Assembly: GCA_002350855.1 (NCBI GenBank)
Contig: DEFM01000034.1
Coordinates: 3,282-36,868, forward strand
DNA from: Prevotellaceae bacterium UBA2852
GTDB lineage: Bacteria > Bacteroidota > Bacteroidia > Bacteroidales > Bacteroidaceae
Length of the DNA: 33,587 bases
Direction: 5' to 3'
Shown: one piece after another, positions 17,608-24,632 of the stretch
Position numbering within the stretch: position 1 is the first letter of the stretch
Layout of the letters: every line of letters starts with the position of its first letter
Program-made: the position numbers and the translations under genes
The notes under the pieces: model-generated
What the model was told of the DNA's origin: nothing
Database searches by the model: none
The model's input: only the letters and a program-made list of their open reading frames with translations

Positions 17608-19009
17608 CTATTTCGGGGATTTGTGAGCGGTGGAACACTGGATCTTTTATTCCCTGACGACGCTGTTTGAGATAATCGTCAACCAATAGGAATACATAAC
17701 GGCCTAAAGCCACAATGGCTACGAGGTTGCAAATGGTGAGCAGAGCCATACAGAAATCTATCACGCTCCACGCCAGTTCCAGACTTGCAAGCGCACCGAA
17801 AAACACAAACACGCCTGCTGAGAAGATGCGATAAACCGTCATCACACTATTAGACTTAGTGAGATAACGCACATTTGCCTCACCATAATAGTAGTTGCCT
17901 ATGATGCTGCTGTAGGCAAAAAGGAGTATGGCAACGGCAACGAACACAGGTCCCACATTACCTATCTCCGACTGCAAAGCCATCTGAGTGAGGTTTATGC
18001 CATTGAGAGAAGTATCGGTGTATAGACCGCTAATCAATATGATGAATGCTGTGCAGGAGCATACCACCAATGTATCCGTAAACACACCAAGCGACTGAAT
18101 CAGTCCCTGCTTCACAGGATGCGTTACCGATGCCGTGGCTGCAGCATTGGGCGCACTACCCTCTCCCGCCTCGTTGCTGAACAAACCGCGCTTGATTCCG
18201 TTGATCATCGCAGCACCAATCGTTCCTCCTATTGCCTGATTAACGCCAAAGGCATTCTCAACTATAACCTGGAAAACTGTAGGAATCTTGTCGATATTGA
18301 ACGCTATAACCACCAAAGCCAGAACAAGATACCCGACGGCCATTACCGGCACAACCACACTGCTCACTTTGGCTATACGCTGAATTCCGCCAAACACAAT
18401 CAGCAGTGAAACTACGGATAGGAACACTCCCATCCATACAGGAGAAATGCCGAATGCCTCGTCCATCGCTCCGCAAATAGTATTCGACTGGATGGAATTG
18501 TTGGCCAATCCGAACGTCATTGTAATCAGCACCGCAAACAATCCCGCCATCCAGCGGCATTTCAAGCCTTTGGAAATATAGTATGCAGGACCGCCAATGA
18601 AAGAATCCGTGTGATGTTGTTTATACAACTGAGCCAATGTAGATTCCACAAATGCCGTAGCTGCGCCTATCAGGGCTATTATCCACATCCAGAACACACT
18701 GCCCGGACCACCCACTGCTATTGCCGTAGCTACACCAGCCAAGTTGCCGGTACCCACACGACTGGCCAACGACACAGCAAATGCCTGAAATGAAGAAATG
18801 TGCTTTTCGCCCTTCTTTGTGGTTTTTGAAGAATCAAACAAGAGACGCACCATCTCGCCAATCATCCTGAACTGCACAAAATGCGTGCGCCATGTGAACC
18901 ACAGTCCACAGGCAATCAGTGCACCAACCAGCAGATAAGTCCACAGATACTCATTTATGTTGGTCAGCACCCAGTTCAGCAGTCCGTCATTTGCAAAAAA
19001 GTCCGACAT
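17582..19009 (-). CDS. alsT: Alanine/glycine:cation symporter family protein
   Basis: Sodium- or proton-coupled uptake of alanine or glycine (AGCS family) across the inner membrane. 475 residues from the ATG at 19009, with about eleven hydrophobic helices. The family signature is present as GGPGSVFWMWIIALIG, as are the SRVGTGNLAGVATAIAVGG motif near helix 2 and the GLFSNEAGEGSAPNAAATA segment. The upstream TTG at 19018 (three codons earlier) is possible but unlikely given a -7 box at 19020-19027. A monocistronic gene, convergent with the unknown membrane protein. Confidence 0.93.
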   Translation of the reverse strand: MSDFFANDGLLNWVLTNINEYLWTYLLVGALIACGLWFTWRTHFVQFRMIGEMVRLLFDSSKTTKKGEKHISSFQAFAVSLASRVGTGNLAGVATAIAVGGPGSVFWMWIIALIGAATAFVESTLAQLYKQHHTDSFIGGPAYYISKGLKCRWMAGLFAVLITMTFGLANNSIQSNTICGAMDEAFGISPVWMGVFLSVVSLLIVFGGIQRIAKVSSVVVPVMAVGYLVLALVVIAFNIDKIPTVFQVIVENAFGVNQAIGGTIGAAMINGIKRGLFSNEAGEGSAPNAAATASVTHPVKQGLIQSLGVFTDTLVVCSCTAFIILISGLYTDTSLNGINLTQMALQSEIGNVGPVFVAVAILLFAYSSIIGNYYYGEANVRYLTKSNSVMTVYRIFSAGVFVFFGALASLELAWSVIDFCMALLTICNLVAIVALGRYVFLLVDDYLKQRRQGIKDPVFHRSQIPEIEKDIDCWE

Positions 19010-19019
19010 AAGCAGCAAG

Positions 19020-19027
19020 CAAAGGTA
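19020..19027 (-). promoter_or_regulatory. -7 element very close to the alsT start
   Basis: TACCTTTG on the minus strand (19027-19020), ending only 10 bases before the ATG at 19009, so the leader would be about 5 bases. No clear -33 element was found. Confidence 0.45.
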
Positions 19028-19053
19028 ATATGGTGGATTCTAAAAAACGAAGA

Positions 19054-19124
19054 AACGTGAAGAGTCAGTGCACATCAATAATTACACCATCTCTCCACGC
19101 TTCAAGCTTTACGCTTCACGTTAA
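19054..19124. repeat. Degenerate heptamer array inside a long-loop inverted repeat
   Basis: Four 7-base units, TCTCTCC, ACGCTTC, AAGCTTT, ACGCTTC, then ACGTTAA (19090-19124). This is the same form as the heptamer elements at 22320, 24575 and 29747. AACGTGAAG (19054-19062) is complementary to CTTCACGTT (19114-19122) with a 51-base loop. On the minus strand the stem is followed by TCTTCGTTTTTT, so it might also end the rpmH transcript. Confidence 0.55.
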
Positions 19125-19136
19125 CAAAACAACGTT

Positions 19137-19292
19137 TTACTTTCCGTGATGTTCGCTTGATACACTGAGTTTTGCACGACCCTTCTTACGACGTGCTGCA
19201 AGTACACGACGACCATTCTTAGTCGACATGCGAAGACGGAAACCATGTTTGTTTACGCGCTTGCGGTTGTGGGGCTGAAATGTTCTTTTCAT
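19137..19292 (-). CDS. rpmH: 50S ribosomal protein L34
   Basis: A 51-residue, strongly basic protein beginning [19 protein letters not shown] and continuing [19 protein letters not shown], the hallmark sequence of L34, with a short C-terminal extension (SVSSEHHGK). It is a component of the large ribosomal subunit. In many bacteria rpmH precedes rnpA; here no rnpA follows. It is divergent from efp, an arrangement I recall from other Bacteroidota. The promoter at 19463-19493 implies a leader of about 165 bases, long for such a small gene and possibly regulatory. The ATG at 19292 is the only plausible start. Confidence 0.97.
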   Translation of the reverse strand: MKRTFQPHNRKRVNKHGFRLRMSTKNGRRVLAARRKKGRAKLSVSSEHHGK

Positions 19293-19462
19293 TGCTTCTA
19301 TTATTTATAATTTGTTTTTTCTACGATTTCCGATGTCTGCTTTCTCCCATCAAAATACAGTGTCAAACACACATATAATATTTAAAGTAAGCGCAGACAA
19401 CTTATCGGCTCAAAACGCTTAGTCTTGAGCGCGAAAAAAGGATAAAACCTCTAAATCGGCTG

Positions 19463-19493
19463 CAAAATTACGAATTTTATAGGAATTGACAAA
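19463..19493 (-). promoter_or_regulatory. Promoter of rpmH
   Basis: Minus strand TTTG (19493-19490), 19 bases, TAATTTTG (19470-19463). Predicted start near 19456. It is divergent from the efp promoter, whose -33 box begins 28 bases away. Confidence 0.7.
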
Positions 19494-19520
19494 AGATTTT
19501 GCCGTTTTTACACAACTTTT

Positions 19521-19551
19521 TTTGTCATCTGGGCAAAAATAACTAATTTTG
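19521..19551 (+). promoter_or_regulatory. Promoter of efp
   Basis: TTTG (19521-19524), 19 bases, TAATTTTG (19544-19551). The leader of about 92 bases is mostly the octamer array at 19585-19648. Together with the rpmH promoter and leader, this accounts for the 356-base gap 19293-19648. Confidence 0.75.
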
Positions 19552-19584
19552 CACCCGATTTAGGTAACAATACACCAAATATTT

Positions 19585-19648
19585 AAAAACTCAAACACTC
19601 AAAATCTTAAGAACTTAAGAACTTAAGAACTCAAAAACTTAAAAACTC
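19585..19648 (+). repeat. Eight 8-base repeats abutting the efp start codon
   Basis: Eight octamers in perfect register: AAAAACTC, AAACACTC, AAAATCTT, AAGAACTT, AAGAACTT, AAGAACTC, AAAAACTT, AAAAACTC, then the ATG at 19649 with no gap. Consensus AARAACTY. In-register relatives occur at 23649-23688 and 29856-29887. Confidence 0.9.
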
Positions 19649-20206
19649 ATGTTAGCAGGAGACATTAAAAAGAACGTATGCCTTAGAATTGACGGCAGAA
19701 TTTATGTGGTAATTGACTTCCTTCACGTTAAGCCTGGTAAAGGTAACACCGTGATGCGCACCAAACTTCGTGACGTACAGGACGGACGTGTACTTGAGCG
19801 CACTTGGATCGTAAGTGCAAAACTCGAAGACGTGCAAGTTGACCACCGTCAGTTCCAGTTCCTCTATAAAGAAGGTGAAGACCTTGTATTCATGAACAAC
19901 GAGACTTTCGAGCAGGTTAACATCCCAGCAAATGTAATCGACGGAGTTGACTTCCTCAAGGAAGGTGAGAATGTAATGGCTACAATCGATGCTGCCACAG
20001 ACACAATCCTCACTGTTGAAATCCCAGTTAAGGTTGTTCTCAAGGTTACTTATACTGAACCTGGACTTAAGGGCGATACAGCAACCAACGCCACTAAGCC
20101 AGCAACCGTTGAAACAGGTGCTGAAATCCGTGTTCCACTCTTCATCAACGAAGGTGACATGATCGAAATCGACACTCGCGACGGTTCTTACGTAACTCGC
20201 AAGTAA
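19649..20206 (+). CDS. efp: Elongation factor P
   Basis: Helps the ribosome through polyproline and similar stall sites. The 185-residue length is typical. The N-terminal KOW-like domain ends in the loop HVKPGKGNTV with the tip lysine K31 (equivalent to E. coli K34), the usual site of modification in many bacteria. The two OB-type domains follow, with the C-terminal INEGDMIEIDTRDGSYVTRK typical of EF-P. The ATG directly follows an array of 8-base repeats and has no Shine-Dalgarno site. Its own promoter is at 19521-19551. The next gene, a permease, lies 122 bases downstream beyond a long palindrome. Confidence 0.97.
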   Translation: MLAGDIKKNVCLRIDGRIYVVIDFLHVKPGKGNTVMRTKLRDVQDGRVLERTWIVSAKLEDVQVDHRQFQFLYKEGEDLVFMNNETFEQVNIPANVIDGVDFLKEGENVMATIDAATDTILTVEIPVKVVLKVTYTEPGLKGDTATNATKPATVETGAEIRVPLFINEGDMIEIDTRDGSYVTRK

Positions 20207-20220
20207 TAACGCTTTTTCAT

Positions 20221-20306
20221 AGAAGCTACCCTAACCCCTCCAAAGGATGGGAAATACCGTCCTGACGGTTGACCCTCTCGCTTTGGAGGGGTTAGAAGTA
20301 GCTTCT
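20221..20306. repeat. Long C-rich palindrome between efp and the permease gene
   Basis: Arms AGAAGCTACCCTAACCCCTC...CAAAG (20221-20245) and CTTTGGAGGGGTTAG...GTAGCTTCT (20281-20306) are complementary over about 25 bases with one mismatch and bulge. Inside, ACCGTC (20256-20261) and GACGGT (20264-20269) form a second hairpin. The form matches dispersed REP- or MITE-like elements. It aligns with 29707-29750. It may also attenuate or end the efp transcript, though no T-run follows. Confidence 0.8.
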
Positions 20307-20328
20307 ATTCACATAAAAACATATACCA

Positions 20329-22266
20329 GTGCGCCTACTGAAGCGACTCGACATATTCGTTTTCAAAAACTTCATCACACTTTTCTTCGGAACATTTGCC
20401 ATCAGCTTGTTCGTAGTGATGATGCAATTCCTATGGAAATATGTCGATGACCTCGTAGGTAAAGGACTCGGCCTCGACGTTCTCGCAGAATTCTTTTTCT
20501 ATGCTGCCGAGACCCTCGTGCCGATGGCACTTCCACTCGCAATTCTTCTTGCCGCACTCATCTCCTTCGGAAACATGGGAGAACGACTGGAGTTGCTGGC
20601 CATCAAGGCTGCAGGAGTCTCGCTCTGGCGAACACTCCGCCCACTTGCCATACTTATGGTGCTGCTGACAGCATGGTCCTACTATTTCCAGGACGTTGTA
20701 GCCCCAGCCGCACAGAAAAAACTGATGACGATGCTCTACTCTATCCGTCAGGCATCGCCCGAACTCGATATTCCCGAAGGAGTATTCTATGACGGCGTAG
20801 AGGGCATGAACCTCTATGTAAGGGAAAAGAACAAGAAGACGGGAATGCTCTACGAAGTCATCATCTACAACATGCGCGACGGAGTGAGCAATGCCCATAT
20901 CATCCTTGCAGATTCAGGCAAACTCGAAACCAACGAGGATAAAAAGACACTTCTGCTTCACCTCTACAGCGGTGAGCAATTCGAGAATCTACGATCCAAC
21001 GCACTGCAAACCAGAGATGTGCCTTATCGTAGGGAAACATTTGTCGTCAAGCATTACATCATCGATTTTGACCAGAACATCAATATGGACAATATCGATT
21101 TCTCTTCATCTGCAAGAACTAAAGACACTGAGAGCCTGAGAACCGGTATAGATTCACTGCGGCAGGAAATCGACAGCATGGCGCACGATTTCTATCACGA
21201 GATGAATCGTGGCATACTGTATGTCGCAGGTGTGACCAATTTCCAGGAAGGTTCAGCAGACTTCAGCCTGAACAACAGTTCCGAGAAGAGCAGCAAGGAT
21301 GCTACTTCAGCCACAGCCGAACGTCATATCGACATCGACACCATATTTGCCCATAACACACCGGAGATGCAGCGTCAGATAATCGGTCAGGCACTGCAGA
21401 AAGCCACACTTGCTGCATCCGAATCAGAATACAAGGCAGAAGTCATGACTGCTTACGGACGTGACCTGCGCATGCACCAGATTCAGATTTGGCAGAAACT
21501 CACACTGGCACTCTCCTGTATCATCTTTTTCTTTATCGCAGCCCCGCTCGGTTCCATCATCCGCAAGGGAGGTCTCGGAATGCCAGTCGTTATAGCAGTG
21601 ATATTCTTTATCTTCTACTACATCATCGACAAACTTGGCTACAACCTTGCCTACGCAGGAACCATCCCAGTTTGGGTAGGACTATGGTTCAGTACCGCCA
21701 TCCTTGCACCTATAGGCATCTTCTTTACCATCAAGGCAAACAACGACTCCAGTGTATTCAACATTGACGCATACATCAACTTCTTCAAACGTCTGTGGGG
21801 CATACGCGGCAAGCGTCATATCGTACGCAAGGAAGTGATTATCAACGATCCGGACTACCAGCAACTGTGTGTTCAGTTGCAGCAACTTGCCGACAAGGCA
21901 CATAAATACCGCAGCACGCGACACCTCACACGTCTGCCGAATTATTTCAAGACCTTCTTCAAGCCGCAGCACGATGCAGATATCATCGAAGTTCAAAACC
22001 TCATGGAGTACAGTGTGGATGCGCTTTCCAACAGCAAGAACCGCCAGATACTGAAGCTTCTCAACGCTTACCCGATAATCGACTCACACGCCCATATCGC
22101 ACCGTTCGACAACGTCTATGCCAACGTCATTGCAGGCATCATATTCCCTGTAGGCATCATTCTCACGATGCGCACGAACCGAATGCGGCGACGTCTGCGG
22201 CGCGACCTGAGACAGATAATCAACACAAGTGACCAGTTGATAAAAATCATCAGGTCATTATCATAA
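20329..22266 (+). CDS. LptF/LptG family lipopolysaccharide-export permease
   Basis: Inner-membrane permease subunit of the Lpt ABC transporter that extracts lipopolysaccharide. 645 residues. Three helices near the N-terminus (about 10-37, 53-83, 100-118) are preceded by the typical KRLDIFVFKNF start. A large periplasmic beta region spans about 120-385 with a serine-rich insertion, and three helices at about 388-485 include AAPLGSIIRKGGLGMP. A long cytoplasmic tail with a further helix (about 598-615) is an extension seen in Bacteroidota homologues and absent from the short E. coli proteins. It starts with GTG at 20329, chosen because the family begins just before RLDxF. It could be LptF or LptG; in this group single fused-style names are uncertain. 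Confidence 0.88.
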   Translation: MRLLKRLDIFVFKNFITLFFGTFAISLFVVMMQFLWKYVDDLVGKGLGLDVLAEFFFYAAETLVPMALPLAILLAALISFGNMGERLELLAIKAAGVSLWRTLRPLAILMVLLTAWSYYFQDVVAPAAQKKLMTMLYSIRQASPELDIPEGVFYDGVEGMNLYVREKNKKTGMLYEVIIYNMRDGVSNAHIILADSGKLETNEDKKTLLLHLYSGEQFENLRSNALQTRDVPYRRETFVVKHYIIDFDQNINMDNIDFSSSARTKDTESLRTGIDSLRQEIDSMAHDFYHEMNRGILYVAGVTNFQEGSADFSLNNSSEKSSKDATSATAERHIDIDTIFAHNTPEMQRQIIGQALQKATLAASESEYKAEVMTAYGRDLRMHQIQIWQKLTLALSCIIFFFIAAPLGSIIRKGGLGMPVVIAVIFFIFYYIIDKLGYNLAYAGTIPVWVGLWFSTAILAPIGIFFTIKANNDSSVFNIDAYINFFKRLWGIRGKRHIVRKEVIINDPDYQQLCVQLQQLADKAHKYRSTRHLTRLPNYFKTFFKPQHDADIIEVQNLMEYSVDALSNSKNRQILKLLNAYPIIDSHAHIAPFDNVYANVIAGIIFPVGIILTMRTNRMRRRLRRDLRQIINTSDQLIKIIRSLS

Positions 22267-22303
22267 AAAAGCATAAAAACATCTGCAAGTAAACAAAAAG
22301 TCA

Positions 22304-22311
22304 TAACTTTG
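22304..22311 (+). promoter_or_regulatory. -7 element for ribBA
   Basis: TAACTTTG at 22304-22311, 45 bases ahead of the ATG. No good -33 box. The rest of the leader is the heptamer element 22320-22354. No FMN riboswitch is recognisable; the leader is too short for one. Confidence 0.5.
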
Positions 22312-22319
22312 CATAATGT

Positions 22320-22354
22320 ATTCTTCACTCTTAACTCTTCACTCTTAACTTAAA
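22320..22354 (+). repeat. Heptamer element (four units plus ACTTAAA) before ribBA
   Basis: ATTCTTC, ACTCTTA, ACTCTTC, ACTCTTA, then ACTTAAA, followed by one G and the ATG at 22356. The four 7-base units plus terminal AYTTAAA match 24575-24609 and 29747-29781 exactly in layout. It also reads as a perfect 14-base tandem duplication (22322-22349). Confidence 0.9.
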
Positions 22355-22355
22355 G

Positions 22356-23570
22356 ATGGACAATATAAAATTTTCAACTATAGATGCAGCACTTGAGGAC
22401 TTCCGCCAAGGCAAGTTCGTGATTGTTGTCGATGACGAAGACCGCGAGAACGAGGGCGATCTCATCACTCCCGCTGAGACCATCACTCCCGACAAGGTGA
22501 ACTTCATGCTCACCGAGGGTAGAGGCGTTCTATGCGCACCCATCACCAACAGTCGTGCACGTGAACTTGAGTTGCCACACCAGGTTGAGGAAAACACCTC
22601 TATGCTCGGCACTCCGTTCACTGTGACCGTGGATTTGCTTGAAGGCTGCACCACAGGAGTTTCAGCACACGACCGTGCTGCGACCATCAAAGCACTTGCC
22701 GATCCTTCACGCAAGCCACAGGACTTCGGACGCCCAGGGCACATCAATCCTCTATACGCTCAGGACAACGGCGTTCTTCAGCGTGCCGGTCACACCGAAG
22801 CAGCTATAGACCTCGCACGTCTTGCAGGCATGCGTCCCGCGGCCGCACTGATTGAGATTCTGAATCCAGACGGCACTATGGCTCGTATGCCAGAACTTCG
22901 TGTCAAGGCAGAACAACTCGGACTCAAAATCATCCAGATTAAGGATCTTATCGCCTATCGTCTGCAACGCGAAAGCCTCGTAGAGAAAGGCGTGGAAGCT
23001 GATCTCCCAACTGAGTATGGTCATTTCCGCATCATTCCTTTCCGCCAGAAGAGCAATGGGCTGGAACATGTCGCACTCATCAAGGGCACATGGGAGAAGG
23101 ACGAGCCGGTACTCGTCCGCATGCACTCATCCTGCGTCACCGGTGACATCTTCGGCAGCCAGCGCTGCGACTGTGGCGAACAGCTCCACCGCTCCATGCA
23201 GCTCATCGACAAGGCAGGCAAGGGACTTATCGTTTACCTCATTCAGGAAGGACGCGGCATCGGTCTGATGAATAAGATAGCAGCCTACAAACTGCAGGAA
23301 GAAGGACTCGACACCGTTGATGCCAACATCCACCTCGGATTCGATCCCGACCTCCGCGACTACGGAGTAGGTGCACAGATCCTTCGCGATCTCGGAGTGA
23401 GCAAGATCCGCCTTATCACCAACAACCCCGTCAAGCGCGTCGGTCTTGAAGGCTACGGACTCAAAATCGTGGAAAACGTTCCTATAGAGATTAACCCCAA
23501 CCCCTACAACGAACGCTATCTCCACACCAAGCAGGAACGCATGGGACACCTTCTCCACTTTAATAAGTAA
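22356..23570 (+). CDS. ribBA: Bifunctional 3,4-dihydroxy-2-butanone-4-phosphate synthase / GTP cyclohydrolase II
   Basis: Supplies both precursors of riboflavin: the four-carbon unit from ribulose 5-phosphate and the pyrimidine from GTP. 404 residues. The RibB half (about 1-205) has [11 protein letters not shown] (26-36) with the metal-binding acidic residues and AHDRAAT. The RibA half (about 206-404) has [20 protein letters not shown] with zinc cysteines C260, C271 and C273, and QEGRGIGL. All key residues are present, so both activities should be intact. It is preceded by a heptamer repeat element in its leader. The next gene, BI-1, is 124 bases downstream after a C-rich element. Confidence 0.96.
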   Translation: MDNIKFSTIDAALEDFRQGKFVIVVDDEDRENEGDLITPAETITPDKVNFMLTEGRGVLCAPITNSRARELELPHQVEENTSMLGTPFTVTVDLLEGCTTGVSAHDRAATIKALADPSRKPQDFGRPGHINPLYAQDNGVLQRAGHTEAAIDLARLAGMRPAAALIEILNPDGTMARMPELRVKAEQLGLKIIQIKDLIAYRLQRESLVEKGVEADLPTEYGHFRIIPFRQKSNGLEHVALIKGTWEKDEPVLVRMHSSCVTGDIFGSQRCDCGEQLHRSMQLIDKAGKGLIVYLIQEGRGIGLMNKIAAYKLQEEGLDTVDANIHLGFDPDLRDYGVGAQILRDLGVSKIRLITNNPVKRVGLEGYGLKIVENVPIEINPNPYNERYLHTKQERMGHLLHFNK

Positions 23571-23575
23571 AGAAA

Positions 23576-23647
23576 GCCCTCCCCCAGCCCCTCCCGTAAA
23601 GGGCGGGGAGTAGTTATCCCCGTTCGGCGTTCTGCGGTTTTGCCGCA
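23576..23647. repeat. C-rich imperfect palindrome plus small hairpin
   Basis: CCCCTCCC (about 23588-23595) pairs with GGGCGGGG (23601-23608) with one mismatch. TGCGG (23633-23637) pairs with CCGCA (23643-23647). It resembles the elements at 20221 and 29700 and lies directly before an octamer array, as the 29700 element lies before a heptamer array. It could also terminate ribBA, but no T-run follows. Confidence 0.6.
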
Positions 23648-23648
23648 T

Positions 23649-23694
23649 TAAAACTTAAAAACTTGAAAACTAAAGAACTTAAAAACTTGAAAAT
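23649..23694 (+). repeat. Octamer array before the BI-1 gene
   Basis: TAAAACTT, AAAAACTT, GAAAACTA, AAGAACTT, AAAAACTT in register, then GAAAAT and the ATG at 23695. Same family as the efp leader array. Confidence 0.85.
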
Positions 23695-24414
23695 ATGAGC
23701 AATTATGTAAAAAACTATGATGCAGCATCCTACGGTGTGACATCAACATCAGCTACAGTGTTTACAGTCATTATGCGCAAGGTTTACCTTTGGATGACTC
23801 TCGCACTGGCACTCAGTGGTCTTACAGCCTACTATGTATCAGGCAACTACTCTTTGATGGAGACTATAATCATGAACCGAGCAGTATTCTGGATCCTCAT
23901 CATCGCAGAATTCGGACTTGTCATCGGTCTTTCCGCAGCTATCAACAAACTGTCATTCCCTGTGGCAGCGATAATGTTCGCGGCATACTCCATCATCAAT
24001 GGTATGCTTCTGTCCGTCATATTTGTAGCTTACACTACTTCATCCATAGCCACAACCTTCTTCGTGACAGCAGGCACATTTGCGGCCATGGCAGTCGTAG
24101 GAACGGTTACGAAGACAGACCTCACCAAGCTGGGCAGCATCCTGCTCATGGCTCTCATCGGCATCATCATTGCCACAGTGGTGAATCTCTTCCTCCACAA
24201 TGAGACTATGGATATCGTGATTTCAGGCATTGGAGTACTCGTATTCACAGGACTCACAGCCTATGATGCACAGAAAATCAAACTCATGGCAGAGCAGGCA
24301 GAAGAAGTGAACGACAGCACTCAGAAAATCGCTGTCCTTGGTGCACTCTCACTCTACCTCGACTTCATCAACCTCTTCCTCTACCTCCTCCGCTTCATGG
24401 GCAATAGAAAGTAG
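23695..24414 (+). CDS. Bax inhibitor-1 / YccA family membrane protein
   Basis: 239 residues with a short soluble N-terminus and seven hydrophobic helices, ending in a helix with LYLDFINLFLYLLRFMGNRK, the conserved C-terminal signature of the BI-1/YccA/YetJ family (UPF0005). Helix 6 carries the family's GLTAYDAQKIK. Bacterial members are calcium-leak channels or partners of the FtsH protease; the role here is not shown by context. The leader is an octamer array directly abutting the start codon. No -7 consensus is visible upstream, so transcription may come from ribBA or an unrecognised promoter. Confidence 0.93.
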   Translation: MSNYVKNYDAASYGVTSTSATVFTVIMRKVYLWMTLALALSGLTAYYVSGNYSLMETIIMNRAVFWILIIAEFGLVIGLSAAINKLSFPVAAIMFAAYSIINGMLLSVIFVAYTTSSIATTFFVTAGTFAAMAVVGTVTKTDLTKLGSILLMALIGIIIATVVNLFLHNETMDIVISGIGVLVFTGLTAYDAQKIKLMAEQAEEVNDSTQKIAVLGALSLYLDFINLFLYLLRFMGNRK

Positions 24415-24421
24415 CGGACAC

Positions 24422-24547
24422 CAGCCGCTTGAGCGACAATCCGCGCGGCTGCCCCAAAAGGAAGGGAGATTCTAACCATCCAGACAGTGATTCTTGCTTC
24501 GCAAGCGTGCTCTTTTGAGTGCTTATTTTAGCGGTATCGCAACGATA
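24422..24547. other. Intergenic hairpins before the aminotransferase gene
   Basis: Small inverted repeats in the 218-base gap: CAGCCGC/GCGGCTG (24422-24428 with 24445-24451), CTTGC-TTC-GCAAG (24493-24505) and TATCG-CAA-CGATA (24535-24547). None is followed by a T-run. They precede the heptamer element at 24575, as palindromic elements also precede other arrays in this window. Confidence 0.5.
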
Positions 24548-24574
24548 ACTTCATTGATAATTCTTCAAAAATGA

Positions 24575-24609
24575 ATTCTTCATTCATCATTCTTCATTCT
24601 TCATTTAAA
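24575..24609 (+). repeat. Heptamer element (four units plus ATTTAAA) before the aminotransferase gene
   Basis: ATTCTTC, ATTCATC, ATTCTTC, ATTCTTC, then ATTTAAA, ending 23 bases before the ATG at 24633. Identical layout to 22320-22354. Confidence 0.9.
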
Positions 24610-24632
24610 ACGGAACTTTAGAAATAACAATA

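Noticed and set aside
22304..22355. FMN riboswitch in the ribBA leader
   Set aside because: The predicted leader is under 45 bases and consists of heptamer repeats; no FMN-element helices are visible.
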